A stretch of DNA of 64,000 nt from JBIQJD01 sp044507695 (GCA_044507695.1 JBIQJD010000014.1:38838-102837); one strand, 5' to 3'; positions 26,080 to 35,658 are shown, counted from the stretch's first letter. The notes: generated by a model not told the origin, from the sequence alone. Made by a program: numbers and translations.

Positions 26080-26289
26080 TTAATTATTGATTTCCCTGTT
26101 TTTATCTAATGATGTTTTTGTTATTGATCTCATAAATAGTATGGCTATAACTCCCAGCATAAAAGTGAGAATGAAAAAAACGAGAAAAGATTTTGCAAAG
26201 ATTTCCTCAAGAGATTGATCCAGTCTGCTGAAAAAAATTACAGCCAACACAAAAATCAGTAGCCCAGTTTGAAAAATTATTTTATTCAT
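26080..26289 (-). CDS. Small two-helix membrane protein between flhG and fliA
   Basis: From the ATG at 26289 the product is 69 residues with two hydrophobic segments (IIFQTGLLIFVLAVIFF and SFLVFFILTFMLGVIAILFM). I prefer this start over 26328 because AGGTGATT stands just upstream and the longer N-terminus is not hydrophobic. No family is recognised. It is in line with flhG and fliA. Confidence 0.6.
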   Translation of the reverse strand: MNKIIFQTGLLIFVLAVIFFSRLDQSLEEIFAKSFLVFFILTFMLGVIAILFMRSITKTSLDKNREINN

Positions 26290-26312
26290 AGAATCACCTG
26301 TTATATAGCTGG

Positions 26313-26327
26313 ACAAATTGCATACCA
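26313..26327 (-). promoter_or_regulatory. Weak sigma-54-like site before the small ORF and fliA
   Basis: TGGTAT-N5-TTGT lies 24-38 bp before the ATG at 26289. It has the GG and TTG of a sigma-54 promoter and the same 5-bp spacer as the flgB and fliL sites, but departs from the consensus at two conserved positions. It sits in the 82-bp gap after flhG, the largest gap inside this operon after the one between fliA's unit and the start of fliL. Confidence 0.25.
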
Positions 26328-26371
26328 TTACGGAAGCTTAATTTCAGGCGCTTATATTAGATTTGAATTGA

Positions 26372-27214
26372 TTAGAATGAAGAAGAATGGTGAATATTAG
26401 CCAGTTGAATGATATCAATTATCCGCAGCGCAGTTTGGTTTATTTGAAAAAGTAAATCGGAATCAGAATTATCTTCAGAGATTAATTTTTGTGATTGAAC
26501 AGCTTCATAAGCTTCACTGCTGTAGTTGATGAAACCTAATAATTCAGATTCTATTTTTAGGAAATGAAATAGCGCAGAGTTAAGATTGTTAAATGCAGTT
26601 GCAGCATCCTCTTCATTTCGTACTTTGTTGAATAAGATAAGTTTTTTGCTTTTAAGATTTTCCGCCATCATCAGTTTCATTATTGCGTATGCATCCATAA
26701 CAGATGTTGGTTCTGTTGTTGCAGTAACAATTACATAACTACAAAATTGAAGAGGGATGAATATGTTGTTTCCGGCACCGGCAGCAAGGTCCAAAATTAT
26801 TACATCAAATTCTTTTAGAGATTTAATTTTAGAAATGAAATCTTTGAGTAATGTATCATTAACAAAAAAATTTGATTTGCCGGAATCTCCCAGAATTAAA
26901 TGCAAATTATCATTGTATCTTGTAACTAAATCTTCTATTAATATTCTTCCGGAAAGAAAATCGCTTATTGTTTTTTGCGGATTCAAATTAAGCATAACAT
27001 GTGCATTTGCCATATTCAGATCAAGATCAGCATATAAAACTTTTTTATTCATTGCTGCCAGTTCATGAGCTATATTCAATGATAAAAAAGTTTTGCCGGT
27101 TCCGCCCTTACCTGAAACGAATGCAAAAATATTTTCTTTGCCGGAAGTTTTATTTTTTGTTTCGGTTTCAAAAAAACTTTTAAGTTCTCTCAGTCTTTCA
27201 GCCTGGCTCAACAT
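26372..27214 (-). CDS. flhG: Flagellar number/placement ATPase FlhG (MinD-like)
   Basis: FlhG (YlxH/FleN) controls flagellar number and activates the FlhF GTPase. The N-terminus carries the FlhF-activating motif (SQAERLREL). A deviant Walker A follows (SGKGGTGKT, Lys36-Lys41), then YADLDLNMANAHVML and DVIILDLAAG. It overlaps flhF by 17 bp. The C-terminal region ends without an obvious membrane-targeting amphipathic repeat beyond IDIIQLAN. Confidence 0.95.
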   Translation of the reverse strand: MLSQAERLRELKSFFETETKNKTSGKENIFAFVSGKGGTGKTFLSLNIAHELAAMNKKVLYADLDLNMANAHVMLNLNPQKTISDFLSGRILIEDLVTRYNDNLHLILGDSGKSNFFVNDTLLKDFISKIKSLKEFDVIILDLAAGAGNNIFIPLQFCSYVIVTATTEPTSVMDAYAIMKLMMAENLKSKKLILFNKVRNEEDAATAFNNLNSALFHFLKIESELLGFINYSSEAYEAVQSQKLISEDNSDSDLLFQINQTALRIIDIIQLANIHHSSSF

Positions 27215-28316
27215 CCTGGTAATTTCCTTTAATAATCATATTTGCAATAAATTCAGAATCTGCAGTAATAATATCATCGGGAATTGTTTGTCCGTTTGAT
27301 AAATAAGCGGCCGGCTTTTTGGTTGAATGAATAAGATTTATAATGCTGCCGTAGGTTACAGCTTCATCAATTTTTGTAAAGATGAATGATGAGTAATCAA
27401 ACATTTCAAATTTTTCAGCGGCATCAATCATGCTTTTTGTTGTTGATGCTGTGCTGAGAACAAGAAATACTTCATTGTTTTTAATTCCATCAAGAAAGCC
27501 TTTTGTTTTTTGAAGCTGAGCCGTATTTCTCGGACTTCTTCCGGCAGTATCAATAAATACAATATCTTTTTTTCTGAATGAATGCATATGTTTTTTGATA
27601 TCTTCCGGCTCATAAGCTACAAGCAAATCAGTTTTACTTATTTCGGAAAATATTTTCAACTGATCAATTGCACCAAGTCTGTAAGTATCAATTGAGATTA
27701 GTCCCACATCAAGCTTATGAAGTATTTTAGTGATTACAGCAAGTTTAGCAATGCAGGTAGTTTTTCCAACGCCGGTTGGGCCAACAAAACTAAGCACCTT
27801 TGGAAAGCCGGCTTTCTTCAATTCAACTTCGTGAACATCAACCATTGAAGAAAGAACAGACAAAACGTAGTTATCAAAATTTGAACTGTGCAGAAATTTT
27901 CTGTACTTCTTCAATTGATCAATCACTGATGAAACAACTTTACGATTAACATCTTTCTCATGAAAATCAGCAATAAGTTTTTTGATTCTATCGGAAGATA
28001 GCTCAGATTTTTCATCAGCCGATTGCTTAATAGAACCATCCGGTTTTGTATTCATGCTGAATCTTTTTGTCATCTCCAGCAATTCAGCCGCAAAATTTGG
28101 CTGTGGAACTGTTACTGCACTTTCATTAACAGATTTAAATGGAACATCATTTTCAATTCCCGCAGTAACTTCAAAAACTTTTTCATTCCTTAATCCATTC
28201 GTATTTTCAATTAATCTTGTACCAAGAATAACCGCTTCGCTTCCAAGTTCATCCTTCATTTTAAAAGTTGCTTCACGCAGAGTTGGTGCAGTGAATTTTT
28301 TAATTTGCATTATCAA
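27198..28316 (-). CDS. flhF: Flagellar biosynthesis SRP-like GTPase FlhF
   Basis: The N-terminal basic region starts MQIKKFTAPTLREATFKMKD as in FlhF (preceded here by two extra residues). The NG-type GTPase domain occupies ~140-370, with VGPTGVGKTTCIAKLA, SIDTYRLGAIDQLKIF, DTAGRSPRN and FTKIDEAVTYG. FlhF marks the site of flagellar assembly. It overlaps both flhA and flhG by 17 bp. Confidence 0.96.
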   Translation of the reverse strand: MIMQIKKFTAPTLREATFKMKDELGSEAVILGTRLIENTNGLRNEKVFEVTAGIENDVPFKSVNESAVTVPQPNFAAELLEMTKRFSMNTKPDGSIKQSADEKSELSSDRIKKLIADFHEKDVNRKVVSSVIDQLKKYRKFLHSSNFDNYVLSVLSSMVDVHEVELKKAGFPKVLSFVGPTGVGKTTCIAKLAVITKILHKLDVGLISIDTYRLGAIDQLKIFSEISKTDLLVAYEPEDIKKHMHSFRKKDIVFIDTAGRSPRNTAQLQKTKGFLDGIKNNEVFLVLSTASTTKSMIDAAEKFEMFDYSSFIFTKIDEAVTYGSIINLIHSTKKPAAYLSNGQTIPDDIITADSEFIANMIIKGNYQDVEPG

Positions 28317-30348
28317 CCTCTAATCTGTCTAAAAACTCCAGTTCAACATTTGATGGAAGTTCTGAATAAGAAAGGACAGCAAATTCAGGAAAGCTTGAAT
28401 TAATCAACCGGTAAAAGTATGGCCTGATAGCTGCAGAAGTTATCAACACCGGCTGATAGCCCAGCGTTCTGAATTGGTCCTCACTCTTTTTTAGTTTGGA
28501 ATGAATCTCCTGAAGCACTGCCGGCTCTAAGCCTAAAGTCTGAACGGCTTCCTTTTGATTTTGCAATGAACGCGTGATTGAGCTTTCAAGATTATCTCCC
28601 ATTGCAATTGCACGGATAATATTATTGCTGTCTTTATACATAAAGGCAATTGTTTCACCAAGTGAATGTCTGACATATTCGGTCAGCACATCAATATTCT
28701 TTGTAACTTTTGAATAATCAATCAATGCTTCAAGAATAAGCACGAGATCTTTAACCGGAATTAATTCTTTAAGAAGATTTTGCAATACTTTTTGAATCAT
28801 ACCAAGTGTCAGAACATCAGGATTAATTTCTTCTATAACTGCAGGATATTCTTTTTTAAGATTTTCAAGAAGCTGCTTTACTGCCTGCCTTGTTAAAATC
28901 TTATCAAAATTTTTCTTAAGAGTTTCCTGCAGATGTGTTGATAAAACAGAAATGCTGTCTACTACTGTGTAACCAATTAATTCTGCTTTGTCTTTTTCAG
29001 AATGATCAATCCAATAACCTTTTAAATCAAAAGCAGGATCGTGAGTTGGAATTCCATTTAGTTGATCTTTTATAGGACCTGGATTCATTGCAAGGTATCT
29101 GTCAGTGTGAATTTCATAAGATGCAACAACATTTCCCTTAAGCTTAATTATATATTCATTTGGATTTAGCTGGAGGTTATCACGAACACGAACGGGCGGA
29201 ATTAATATCCCGTATTCCAACGCAATAAATTTTCTTGTTGAAGCAATCTTTTGAAACAAATTACCGCCCTGGCGTTCATCTACCAGACTTATTAATCCAT
29301 AACCTATTTCTATTTCAATCGGATCAACCTGAAGATATTGTTCAACTTTTTCTTCCCTGGCTTCGTTAATTTCTTCAGTTTCAACAACAGCACTTCCTTC
29401 TGCATTAATTTTCTTTTTCCTGATGTAAGAACTTACACCTAATCCAATGCTTAACATTACGAAAGGTAAAACAGGCATTCCCGGAACAAGTGCAAACAGC
29501 AAAACTGCTCCGGAAACAGTACCAAGCACACGCGGATTTGAGAGAAGCTGGCTTTTCATTTGATCATCAAGTGCTGAACCGGAAGCAGATCTTGTTACTA
29601 CTAATCCCGCAGCAGTTGCAATAATTAGTGCAGGTATTTGAGAAACAAGTCCATCACCAATTGTTAAAATTGTATAGGTTTGCAGAGCATCTGTAAAGCT
29701 CATTCCTTTCTCAGCAACACCAATAATAAATCCACCGATAATGTTTATACCATTAATAAGCAGTCCGGCAATTGCATCACCTTTAACAAATTTACTTGCA
29801 CCATCCATTGCACCATAAAATTCCGCTTCACGGCTAATTTTTTCTCTTCTTAATCTTGCTTCAGCTTCAGTGATTAATCCCGTGTTTAAATCCGCATCAA
29901 TAGCCATTTGTTTTCCGGGCATTGCATCAAGAGTAAATCTTGCTGCTACTTCAGAAATTCTACCTGATCCTTTAATAATAACTACGAATTGAATAATTAC
30001 AAGTATTATGAATATGATAAATCCAACGACATAATTTCCGCTTACAACAAACTGCCCGAATGTTTCAATTACTTCTCCTGCATAGCCTTCAATTAATATT
30101 AAACGGGTTGAACTTATGTTTAAAGCAAGACGAAATAATGTTAGTACGAGAAGAAGCCCGGGAAAAATTGAAATATCCAGCGGGCTTTGTATGTAGAGTG
30201 AAACAATCAGAATTAATACAGCGAATGTAATATTCAAAGCAAGAAAAAAATCAAGTATGCCTGCCGGGAGAGGAATAAGCATTAAGCCAAGCATTAAAAT
30301 CAATCCGAATGCAAGTACAATATCTGTATTTCTTAAGATTCTATTCAT
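28300..30348 (-). CDS. flhA: Flagellar export gate protein FlhA
   Basis: The 682-residue protein has eight N-terminal hydrophobic segments up to ~310, with the FHIPEP-type cytoplasmic loop (RFTLDAMPGKQMAIDADLN, GAMDGASKFVKGDAIAG). The soluble C-terminal domain (~345-682) binds chaperone-substrate complexes. FlhA forms the nonameric export ring. It lies 10 bp after flhB. Confidence 0.97.
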   Translation of the reverse strand: MNRILRNTDIVLAFGLILMLGLMLIPLPAGILDFFLALNITFAVLILIVSLYIQSPLDISIFPGLLLVLTLFRLALNISSTRLILIEGYAGEVIETFGQFVVSGNYVVGFIIFIILVIIQFVVIIKGSGRISEVAARFTLDAMPGKQMAIDADLNTGLITEAEARLRREKISREAEFYGAMDGASKFVKGDAIAGLLINGINIIGGFIIGVAEKGMSFTDALQTYTILTIGDGLVSQIPALIIATAAGLVVTRSASGSALDDQMKSQLLSNPRVLGTVSGAVLLFALVPGMPVLPFVMLSIGLGVSSYIRKKKINAEGSAVVETEEINEAREEKVEQYLQVDPIEIEIGYGLISLVDERQGGNLFQKIASTRKFIALEYGILIPPVRVRDNLQLNPNEYIIKLKGNVVASYEIHTDRYLAMNPGPIKDQLNGIPTHDPAFDLKGYWIDHSEKDKAELIGYTVVDSISVLSTHLQETLKKNFDKILTRQAVKQLLENLKKEYPAVIEEINPDVLTLGMIQKVLQNLLKELIPVKDLVLILEALIDYSKVTKNIDVLTEYVRHSLGETIAFMYKDSNNIIRAIAMGDNLESSITRSLQNQKEAVQTLGLEPAVLQEIHSKLKKSEDQFRTLGYQPVLITSAAIRPYFYRLINSSFPEFAVLSYSELPSNVELEFLDRLEVDNAN

Positions 30349-30358
30349 TCACGCTCGT

Positions 30359-31447
30359 TTAAACAATTGATTTCTTTTTCTTAATATTTTTTAACCTGTA
30401 AACATATGCCAATACTTGTGCCACAGCTTTAAATAGTGCTGAGGGAATTTCATCTCCAACATCACAGCTTTTAAAAAGCGCACGTGCCAGTTCCCTGTCT
30501 TCGTGCAGGGGAATCTCACAGCGTATTGCTTCTTTTTTGATTCGTAATGCAACTTCATCAACACCTTTTGCTAAAACACGAGGAGCAGCATTTTTTAATT
30601 GATCATATTTTAAAGCAATGGCGTAATGTGTTGGGTTGGTAATAACAACATCTGCCTGTGGAATATTCTGCATCATGCGGTTATTAGCCATTGAGAATTG
30701 AACTTTTCTTATCCGCGATTTTATCTGAGGATCACCTTCACTTTGTTTGTTCTCTTCTTTTACTTCCTGTTTTGTCATCATCATATCTTTTTTGAATTTG
30801 TATTTCTGATATATAAAATCAGCGGCAGCTATAAGCGCGTAAACGATTGATATCTTCCATAATAATGATGAAGCTGCTGATAACATAAATTTTAAGATTT
30901 CATCAATTGAGAAATCAGATAATGAAGTTGAACTGAGTACAAGATCTTTTAGTACGTAGTAGGTAAATAATCCAATGATGAAAAGTTTTAGAAGTGATTT
31001 TAATACTTCTGTTAATGAATGAGAAGAGAACAGGATACGCTTAAATCCTTTAAGCGGATTAAATTTCTCTTTTTTTGGTGCAAGCGCTTTTAAACTTAAT
31101 TTAAAGCCAACTTGTGAAATATTCGAAACAAATGCGGCAATAAAAAGACCCGCAAATAAAGGTCCTAGTGTAATTACATAAAAACCGTAGCTATTAAAAA
31201 AATAATTTTTTAGTGAATCTCTGTTTATTTCGAGAATATCAAGCGAGCTGAATATTTTTTTAGAAAGCAGTGCAAGATTACCGCCAATATGGGATTGTGC
31301 AAGAAAGATTAACATCAATCCGCTTGTAAATATAACCAGCGAATTAATCTCAATACTTTTAGCAACCTGTCCCTTTTCCCTTCCTTCTTTTAATTTTTTC
31401 TGCGAGGGCTGTTCCGATTTTTCCTGTCCATCATTCTCTGCCATCAC
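30359..31447 (-). CDS. flhB: Flagellar export substrate-specificity switch protein FlhB
   Basis: Four hydrophobic segments lie at ~28-48, ~85-110, ~140-165 and ~190-210. The autocleavage motif NPTH appears in ADVVITNPTHYAIALKYD. The N-terminus (DGQEKSEQPSQKKLKEGREK) is typical. FlhB switches export from rod/hook to filament substrates together with FliK. It overlaps fliR by 4 bp. Confidence 0.97.
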   Translation of the reverse strand: MMAENDGQEKSEQPSQKKLKEGREKGQVAKSIEINSLVIFTSGLMLIFLAQSHIGGNLALLSKKIFSSLDILEINRDSLKNYFFNSYGFYVITLGPLFAGLFIAAFVSNISQVGFKLSLKALAPKKEKFNPLKGFKRILFSSHSLTEVLKSLLKLFIIGLFTYYVLKDLVLSSTSLSDFSIDEILKFMLSAASSLLWKISIVYALIAAADFIYQKYKFKKDMMMTKQEVKEENKQSEGDPQIKSRIRKVQFSMANNRMMQNIPQADVVITNPTHYAIALKYDQLKNAAPRVLAKGVDEVALRIKKEAIRCEIPLHEDRELARALFKSCDVGDEIPSALFKAVAQVLAYVYRLKNIKKKKSIV

Positions 31448-32220
31448 GCACTCATTATTTTTAAAAGATTGAAAAGCGAATCTTCATATCCTTTTAAAAG
31501 ATTCTTAATTACATAAACATAAATTGGAATCAGAGCTGCGAGTATTATAAAACCTAAGCCGATTTTTACAGGCTGAAAAACAAAAAACACCTGCATCTGC
31601 GGAATAACTCTCGCAATTATTCCTTCTGCAAGATGAACAAGAAAAAATGAAACAATAACCGGTGAGGCAATCTTAACAGCAATTATAAAAACTCCTCCGG
31701 CATATTTTATTAATACTTCAAGCAAAGGCTGATTGATTGTAAATTTGCCTAATGGAATTAGCGAGAAAGATGAAGTTAAAGCCTGGATAAAGAAATGGTG
31801 TCCGTTTATGATGAAAAAAAGAAGTATCGCTGCAATGTAAATTAATTCTCCAATAACGTTGTTGTTCATTTCTTCCATCGGATTAAAAACTTCTGCCATT
31901 GATAATCCCATATCAAATCCAATTAAAGTACCTGCATAACTTATTCCCCAAAAGATCAGGTTAATTGAAAAGCCTAAAACAAATCCTGTTATTATTTCTT
32001 TGATTGAATTAATAAACAGAAACCATAAGCTGATTTCTCCGTTTATCGTTTTCATTCCGGTGCTTAAAAACACGAGGTACGCAATTATAAAAGCAAGTGA
32101 AATTTGTACTAATGCGGGAACAGATTTATGCCCGAAAACAGGTGCAATGGCAAAAGCCGGATATATCCTCATAAAAATGAAAAGCACAGTTACAAAATCT
32201 GCAATTAAAATGTTCATCAT
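31444..32220 (-). CDS. fliR: Flagellar export protein FliR
   Basis: This 258-residue polytopic protein has motifs FMRIYPAFAIAPVFG, ISYAGTLIGFDMGLSMAEVF and IARVIPQMQVFFVFQPVKIG, all FliR signatures. It is part of the FliPQR export gate core. It overlaps fliQ and flhB by 4 bp each. Confidence 0.96.
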   Translation of the reverse strand: MMNILIADFVTVLFIFMRIYPAFAIAPVFGHKSVPALVQISLAFIIAYLVFLSTGMKTINGEISLWFLFINSIKEIITGFVLGFSINLIFWGISYAGTLIGFDMGLSMAEVFNPMEEMNNNVIGELIYIAAILLFFIINGHHFFIQALTSSFSLIPLGKFTINQPLLEVLIKYAGGVFIIAVKIASPVIVSFFLVHLAEGIIARVIPQMQVFFVFQPVKIGLGFIILAALIPIYVYVIKNLLKGYEDSLFNLLKIMSA

Positions 32221-32486
32221 TTTACAACTGAGGAGAAAAGATTAAACAGACGCAATGTAATTGAGATCATTTTATCCATCATCCATGGCAGCATAAAAAT
32301 TATTACAAGTGCTGTTATCAGAATTTTGGGAACAAATGTAAGAGTCATTTCCTGAATTGATGTTGCCGCCTGAAAAATTGAAATAATAATTCCAACAATA
32401 AGAGAAGCTCCTAATATCGGCAGCAAAATGATGAATGAAGTGTAAAATGCTTCTTTAATTATCTCAATTACAAGTTCTTCAGTCAT
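32217..32486 (-). CDS. fliQ: Flagellar export protein FliQ
   Basis: The 89-residue protein has two membrane helices, with AFYTSFIILLPILGASLIVG and SIFQAATSIQEMTLTFVPKI, matching FliQ. It belongs to the export gate with FliP and FliR. It shares one nucleotide with fliP and overlaps fliR by 4 bp. Confidence 0.96.
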   Translation of the reverse strand: MTEELVIEIIKEAFYTSFIILLPILGASLIVGIIISIFQAATSIQEMTLTFVPKILITALVIIFMLPWMMDKMISITLRLFNLFSSVVK

Positions 32487-33241
32487 TATGAAAAACTCCT
32501 TACTAATGAACCAACTATTAAATTCCAGCCATCAACCAGAATGAATAGGAGTATTTTAAAAGGTAGAGAAACAAGCATCGGCGGAAGCATCATCATTCCC
32601 ATTGACATAAGTATACTTGAGATTATCATATCAACCATTAAAAAAGGAATGAACAAAAAGAATCCGATAATAAAACCGGCACGTAATTCACTCAATGCAA
32701 AAGCCGGAATTACAATGTATGTGGGCAGATCATCCCGGCTGTCCGGGCGTTCAATCGAAGCCAGACCAATAAATAATTCCAGATCTTCATCACGAACATT
32801 CCTGAACATAAATTCACGGATAGGTTCAATGCCCTTGTTATATGCTGAATCAACAGTAACTTTTCCATCCATCAAAGGTTTCAAAGCTTCATCATTTACT
32901 TTATTCCATGTTGGTGCCATAACAAAAAAAGTTATGAAGAGTGCTATGCCGGCCAATAACTGACTTGGCGGCATCTGTTGTGTTCCCAATGCGCTTTTTA
33001 AAAAGTGAAAGACAATTATCATTCTAAGGTATGATGTCGTCATTATCAGAATTGAAGGAGCGAGCGAGAGAATTGTCATCAATAAAAGAAGCTGAAGAGT
33101 AACAGAAACATCTTCACCGCTTTCTGCTGTTCCTACATTAATACCAATTTTGGGAAAAGGAATTGATACTGCCTGCGCAGCTATTTCATAATTTGATAAA
33201 AAGAACATAATTATAAAAAGAATCAGCCGGTACTTTTTCAT
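32486..33241 (-). CDS. fliP: Flagellar export protein FliP
   Basis: The protein has an N-terminal signal (LILFIIMFFLSNYEIAAQA), then LLLMTILSLAPSILIMTTSY, LRMIIVFHFLKSALGTQQMP and VDMIISSILMSMGMMMLPP, all hallmark FliP segments. At 251 residues it is of normal length. It forms the pentameric core of the export channel. It overlaps fliO by 4 bp. Confidence 0.97.
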   Translation of the reverse strand: MKKYRLILFIIMFFLSNYEIAAQAVSIPFPKIGINVGTAESGEDVSVTLQLLLLMTILSLAPSILIMTTSYLRMIIVFHFLKSALGTQQMPPSQLLAGIALFITFFVMAPTWNKVNDEALKPLMDGKVTVDSAYNKGIEPIREFMFRNVRDEDLELFIGLASIERPDSRDDLPTYIVIPAFALSELRAGFIIGFFLFIPFLMVDMIISSILMSMGMMMLPPMLVSLPFKILLFILVDGWNLIVGSLVRSFS

Positions 33242-33576
33242 CTCATTCCAAGGTTCTTTTTCAGCATATTCAAAAAATTATCCTGATCATTTGCAGAAAT
33301 ATTTGATTGATACTCAGCGGTAAATTCCAGTTCCTTTAACAGAGTAATTGATTGTTCAGATACACCAAGCACGAGCAGTTTATCTTCAATTTTAACAACG
33401 GAGATAAATTTCTTAGGCATTATCATTTTGGATTCAACTACATTTATTGAGAGCGGTGAGGAATTATTTCCTTTAATATTGCGTCCATATTTTCTGACAA
33501 GCAGAAGAACACCGTACAAAAGTGCTACAATCAGTATAAGCGGAATGAATGCCTGGAAGATATCCCATAAACTCAT
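33238..33576 (-). CDS. fliO: Flagellar protein FliO
   Basis: The 112-residue protein has one N-terminal membrane helix (FIPLILIVALLYGVLLLVRKYG) and a small cytoplasmic domain (VVESKMIMPKKFISVVKIED, LVLGVSEQSITLL) typical of FliO, which scaffolds FliP assembly. It lies between fliN and fliP with 4-bp overlaps on both sides. Confidence 0.92.
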   Translation of the reverse strand: MSLWDIFQAFIPLILIVALLYGVLLLVRKYGRNIKGNNSSPLSINVVESKMIMPKKFISVVKIEDKLLVLGVSEQSITLLKELEFTAEYQSNISANDQDNFLNMLKKNLGMR

Positions 33577-33959
33577 TCACTAATTCCTTTCAGGCGTGAA
33601 GCTGCATCATTAAGATTTGTTATTCTTATTCCGAAATGTTTATCAATAACAACCACTTCCCCTTCAGCAATTTTTTTGTTGCTTACATAAATATCAACAG
33701 GTTCACTAGCAAGTTTATCAAGCTCAACAACATATCCGCGCTCAAGTTCAAGAATATCCTTTATCTGCATTTTGGTTCTGCCCAATTCAATGTAAACATT
33801 AAGCTGAAGATCTTTCAGCATTGAGAGTTTCTCAACGCCATCTCCGTTTTTAACATAGGATTCATCAAATTCACCAAATGCAGCTGTCTCGGCTTGTATT
33901 TTTTTATCCTCGCCATTACTTTCTGCTGATGTATAAACTTGTTTGTCTTTAGTTTCCAT
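33573..33959 (-). CDS. fliN: Flagellar motor switch protein FliN
   Basis: Residues ~50-128 form the SpoA/C-ring domain (LQLNVYIELGRTKMQIKDIL, LERGYVVELDKLASEPVDIY, GEVVVIDKHFGIRI). The N-terminal ~45 residues are polar and variable. FliN forms the base of the C-ring and binds FliH. It is 9 bp after fliM. Confidence 0.96.
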   Translation of the reverse strand: METKDKQVYTSAESNGEDKKIQAETAAFGEFDESYVKNGDGVEKLSMLKDLQLNVYIELGRTKMQIKDILELERGYVVELDKLASEPVDIYVSNKKIAEGEVVVIDKHFGIRITNLNDAASRLKGISE

Positions 33960-33968
33960 TCTGAATTC

Positions 33969-34952
33969 CTACTCTTTATTGTTGTTTGTATACCTGCGGG
34001 TAATTTTAACAGCTTTATTTTTGTTTACTACTCCGGCTCTTCCAAAAAACATTTTTTTATTTCCCACCTTAATAATTTGCTCATCAGTAACTTTATTGTT
34101 CAGTTTTAATATATCTCCCTTTTCAAGTGACATTAATTCTTTCATCGTAATTTTAGTTGTTCCGAATTCAACCTGCAGTTCAAGTTCTGTTGTGTAGAGA
34201 TGCTCTTTTATTACCTGCTTTGCAGTTACACCATTATATAAAGTTGGGCGTATTGTAGAAATTTTTTGTGCAGAGAGTTTTGAAAGTATTACATCAAATG
34301 CAAATGCAGCAAAACAAATGTTCATCAGGTAAGATTTATCACCAATAATCAGTTCAAATGAGATCAGCAGCACTGATTCATTCTGTGAGGTTATTTGTGC
34401 AAAATCAATGTCAGATTCAAACCTGTCAATTCTGAATTCAAAATTATCTACTACCTGCCATGATTTTTTAAGATCAAGCATCAGCTTTTCAACTATAGTG
34501 TTTAAAACTTTCTGCTCAATCGGAGTGATAATTTTTACCTGTTTTGTTCCAAGCCCGTTGCCGCCTAAAAGTCTGTCCACCAGGCTTAAAGCGAGATCAA
34601 GATTTAATTCAAGTACTCCTCTTATATCTGTATTTGCAATATCAAAAGTATAAAGGCAGCCGGGATTTGAAACAGATAAAACATACTCTGAATAATAAAT
34701 CTGATCTATCGAATTAACATTTATATTAACTATGGTTTGTAATTTTGAAACAAGAAATGAACTAAAACTTTCTGCAAAGCTTTCAAGAATATTGCGTAAT
34801 GTGCGGAGTTGATTTTTTGAAATTCTGTTCGGCAGCCTGAAATCGTAAGGCAATGCTTCAGGTTCAGGTGCGGCTGATACAACATGTTCCTCACCGCTCT
34901 TTACTTTTTTAAGAAGCTGATCTATTTCCTGCTGTGAAAGTACTTCTGCCAT
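33969..34952 (-). CDS. fliM: Flagellar motor switch protein FliM
   Basis: The N-terminus carries the CheY-P binding motif (LSQQEIDQLLKKV). The middle domain (PYDFRLPNRISKNQLRTLRN, LLGGNGLGT) contacts FliG, and the SpoA domain (LELQVEFGTTKITMKELMSL) is C-terminal. The length (327) is normal. It shares one nucleotide with fliL. Confidence 0.97.
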   Translation of the reverse strand: MAEVLSQQEIDQLLKKVKSGEEHVVSAAPEPEALPYDFRLPNRISKNQLRTLRNILESFAESFSSFLVSKLQTIVNINVNSIDQIYYSEYVLSVSNPGCLYTFDIANTDIRGVLELNLDLALSLVDRLLGGNGLGTKQVKIITPIEQKVLNTIVEKLMLDLKKSWQVVDNFEFRIDRFESDIDFAQITSQNESVLLISFELIIGDKSYLMNICFAAFAFDVILSKLSAQKISTIRPTLYNGVTAKQVIKEHLYTTELELQVEFGTTKITMKELMSLEKGDILKLNNKVTDEQIIKVGNKKMFFGRAGVVNKNKAVKITRRYTNNNKE

Positions 34953-35485
34953 TATTGAATAATATATTTGCTGATATAAACTTTATTTAACTTACTTTGA
35001 GGAAGAAGAGATTTTACGCGCTTATAAATTTCTGCTTTTATTGAATCTTTAAATGAAATCTGGCAAAGCTGATTAAGGGATTTGCTTGATAATGTTGTAA
35101 CAATAATATCTTTAAGAAGCACTTCTTTTGATTTATACTCCTGCATAAAATTTTCTTCTTCAACATCAAAACCAATTGATGTGAGAAGCAGCTTTTTACC
35201 TTCCGTATCAGCGGGATTAACAATTATATCTTCTATCTGGAATATGTACTTTCCCAGCTCCGGGCCGGAAGCAGCAGCGGGTGAAATTTCTCCTTCAATA
35301 TGATTCTTCTGATCATTATTGGAGGAACTTGCGGAAGTTGTTTTCGTGATCAAAAGATTTGCAGTAATGAAATATACAACCAATAGTTGTACAATGAATG
35401 CCGGCAATCCGAAGATCAAAATTTTTTTGTTCAGTTTTCCCGGAGCAGGAATATCTAATTTTTCCTTTAAAAGCAGATTATCCAT
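34952..35485 (-). CDS. fliL: Flagellar basal-body protein FliL
   Basis: A single membrane helix (IFGLPAFIVQLLVVYFITANL) precedes the periplasmic FliL domain (KYIFQIEDIIVNPADTEGKK, FMQEYKSKEVLLKDIIVTTL). FliL supports stators. I favour the ATG at 35485 over that at 35503: the sigma-54-like site (35516-35530) would place the RNA start near 35503, and AAAGAAGAAA lies before 35485. It is the first gene of the long operon running to csrA and beyond. Confidence 0.93.
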   Translation of the reverse strand: MDNLLLKEKLDIPAPGKLNKKILIFGLPAFIVQLLVVYFITANLLITKTTSASSSNNDQKNHIEGEISPAAASGPELGKYIFQIEDIIVNPADTEGKKLLLTSIGFDVEEENFMQEYKSKEVLLKDIIVTTLSSKSLNQLCQISFKDSIKAEIYKRVKSLLPQSKLNKVYISKYIIQ

Positions 35486-35515
35486 GTTTTCTTCTTTTTG
35501 CATAGATAAATTGTT

Positions 35516-35530
35516 TCAACTGATGTGCCA
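35516..35530 (-). promoter_or_regulatory. Candidate sigma-54 promoter for the fliL operon
   Basis: TGGCAC-N5-TTGA on the minus strand matches the RpoN consensus TGGCAC-N5-TTGC at every fixed position except the last base. The same TGGCAY-N5-TTGAA form occurs before flgB at 47824-47838. It is downstream of the flgE terminator and directly before fliL, where a promoter is needed. Confidence 0.6.
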
Positions 35531-35658
35531 TTTAATTCGTTAAGTTTTAATTGCCTGATTGAATAGATTGACAGCAGTTTCATCAGGTATCAGCAAATTA
35601 ATTTTGGTTATTATTGTACATTTGGTTGAAAGAATTATCTGAAAGCTTATATAAAACC
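35531..35658. other. Intergenic stretch between terminator and fliL promoter
   Basis: This is part of the 257-bp gap between flgE and fliL. I see no gene, no Shine-Dalgarno-led small ORF and no clear extra promoter in it. It may hold enhancer-type activator sites for the sigma-54 promoter, which cannot be recognised from one sequence. Confidence 0.4.
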
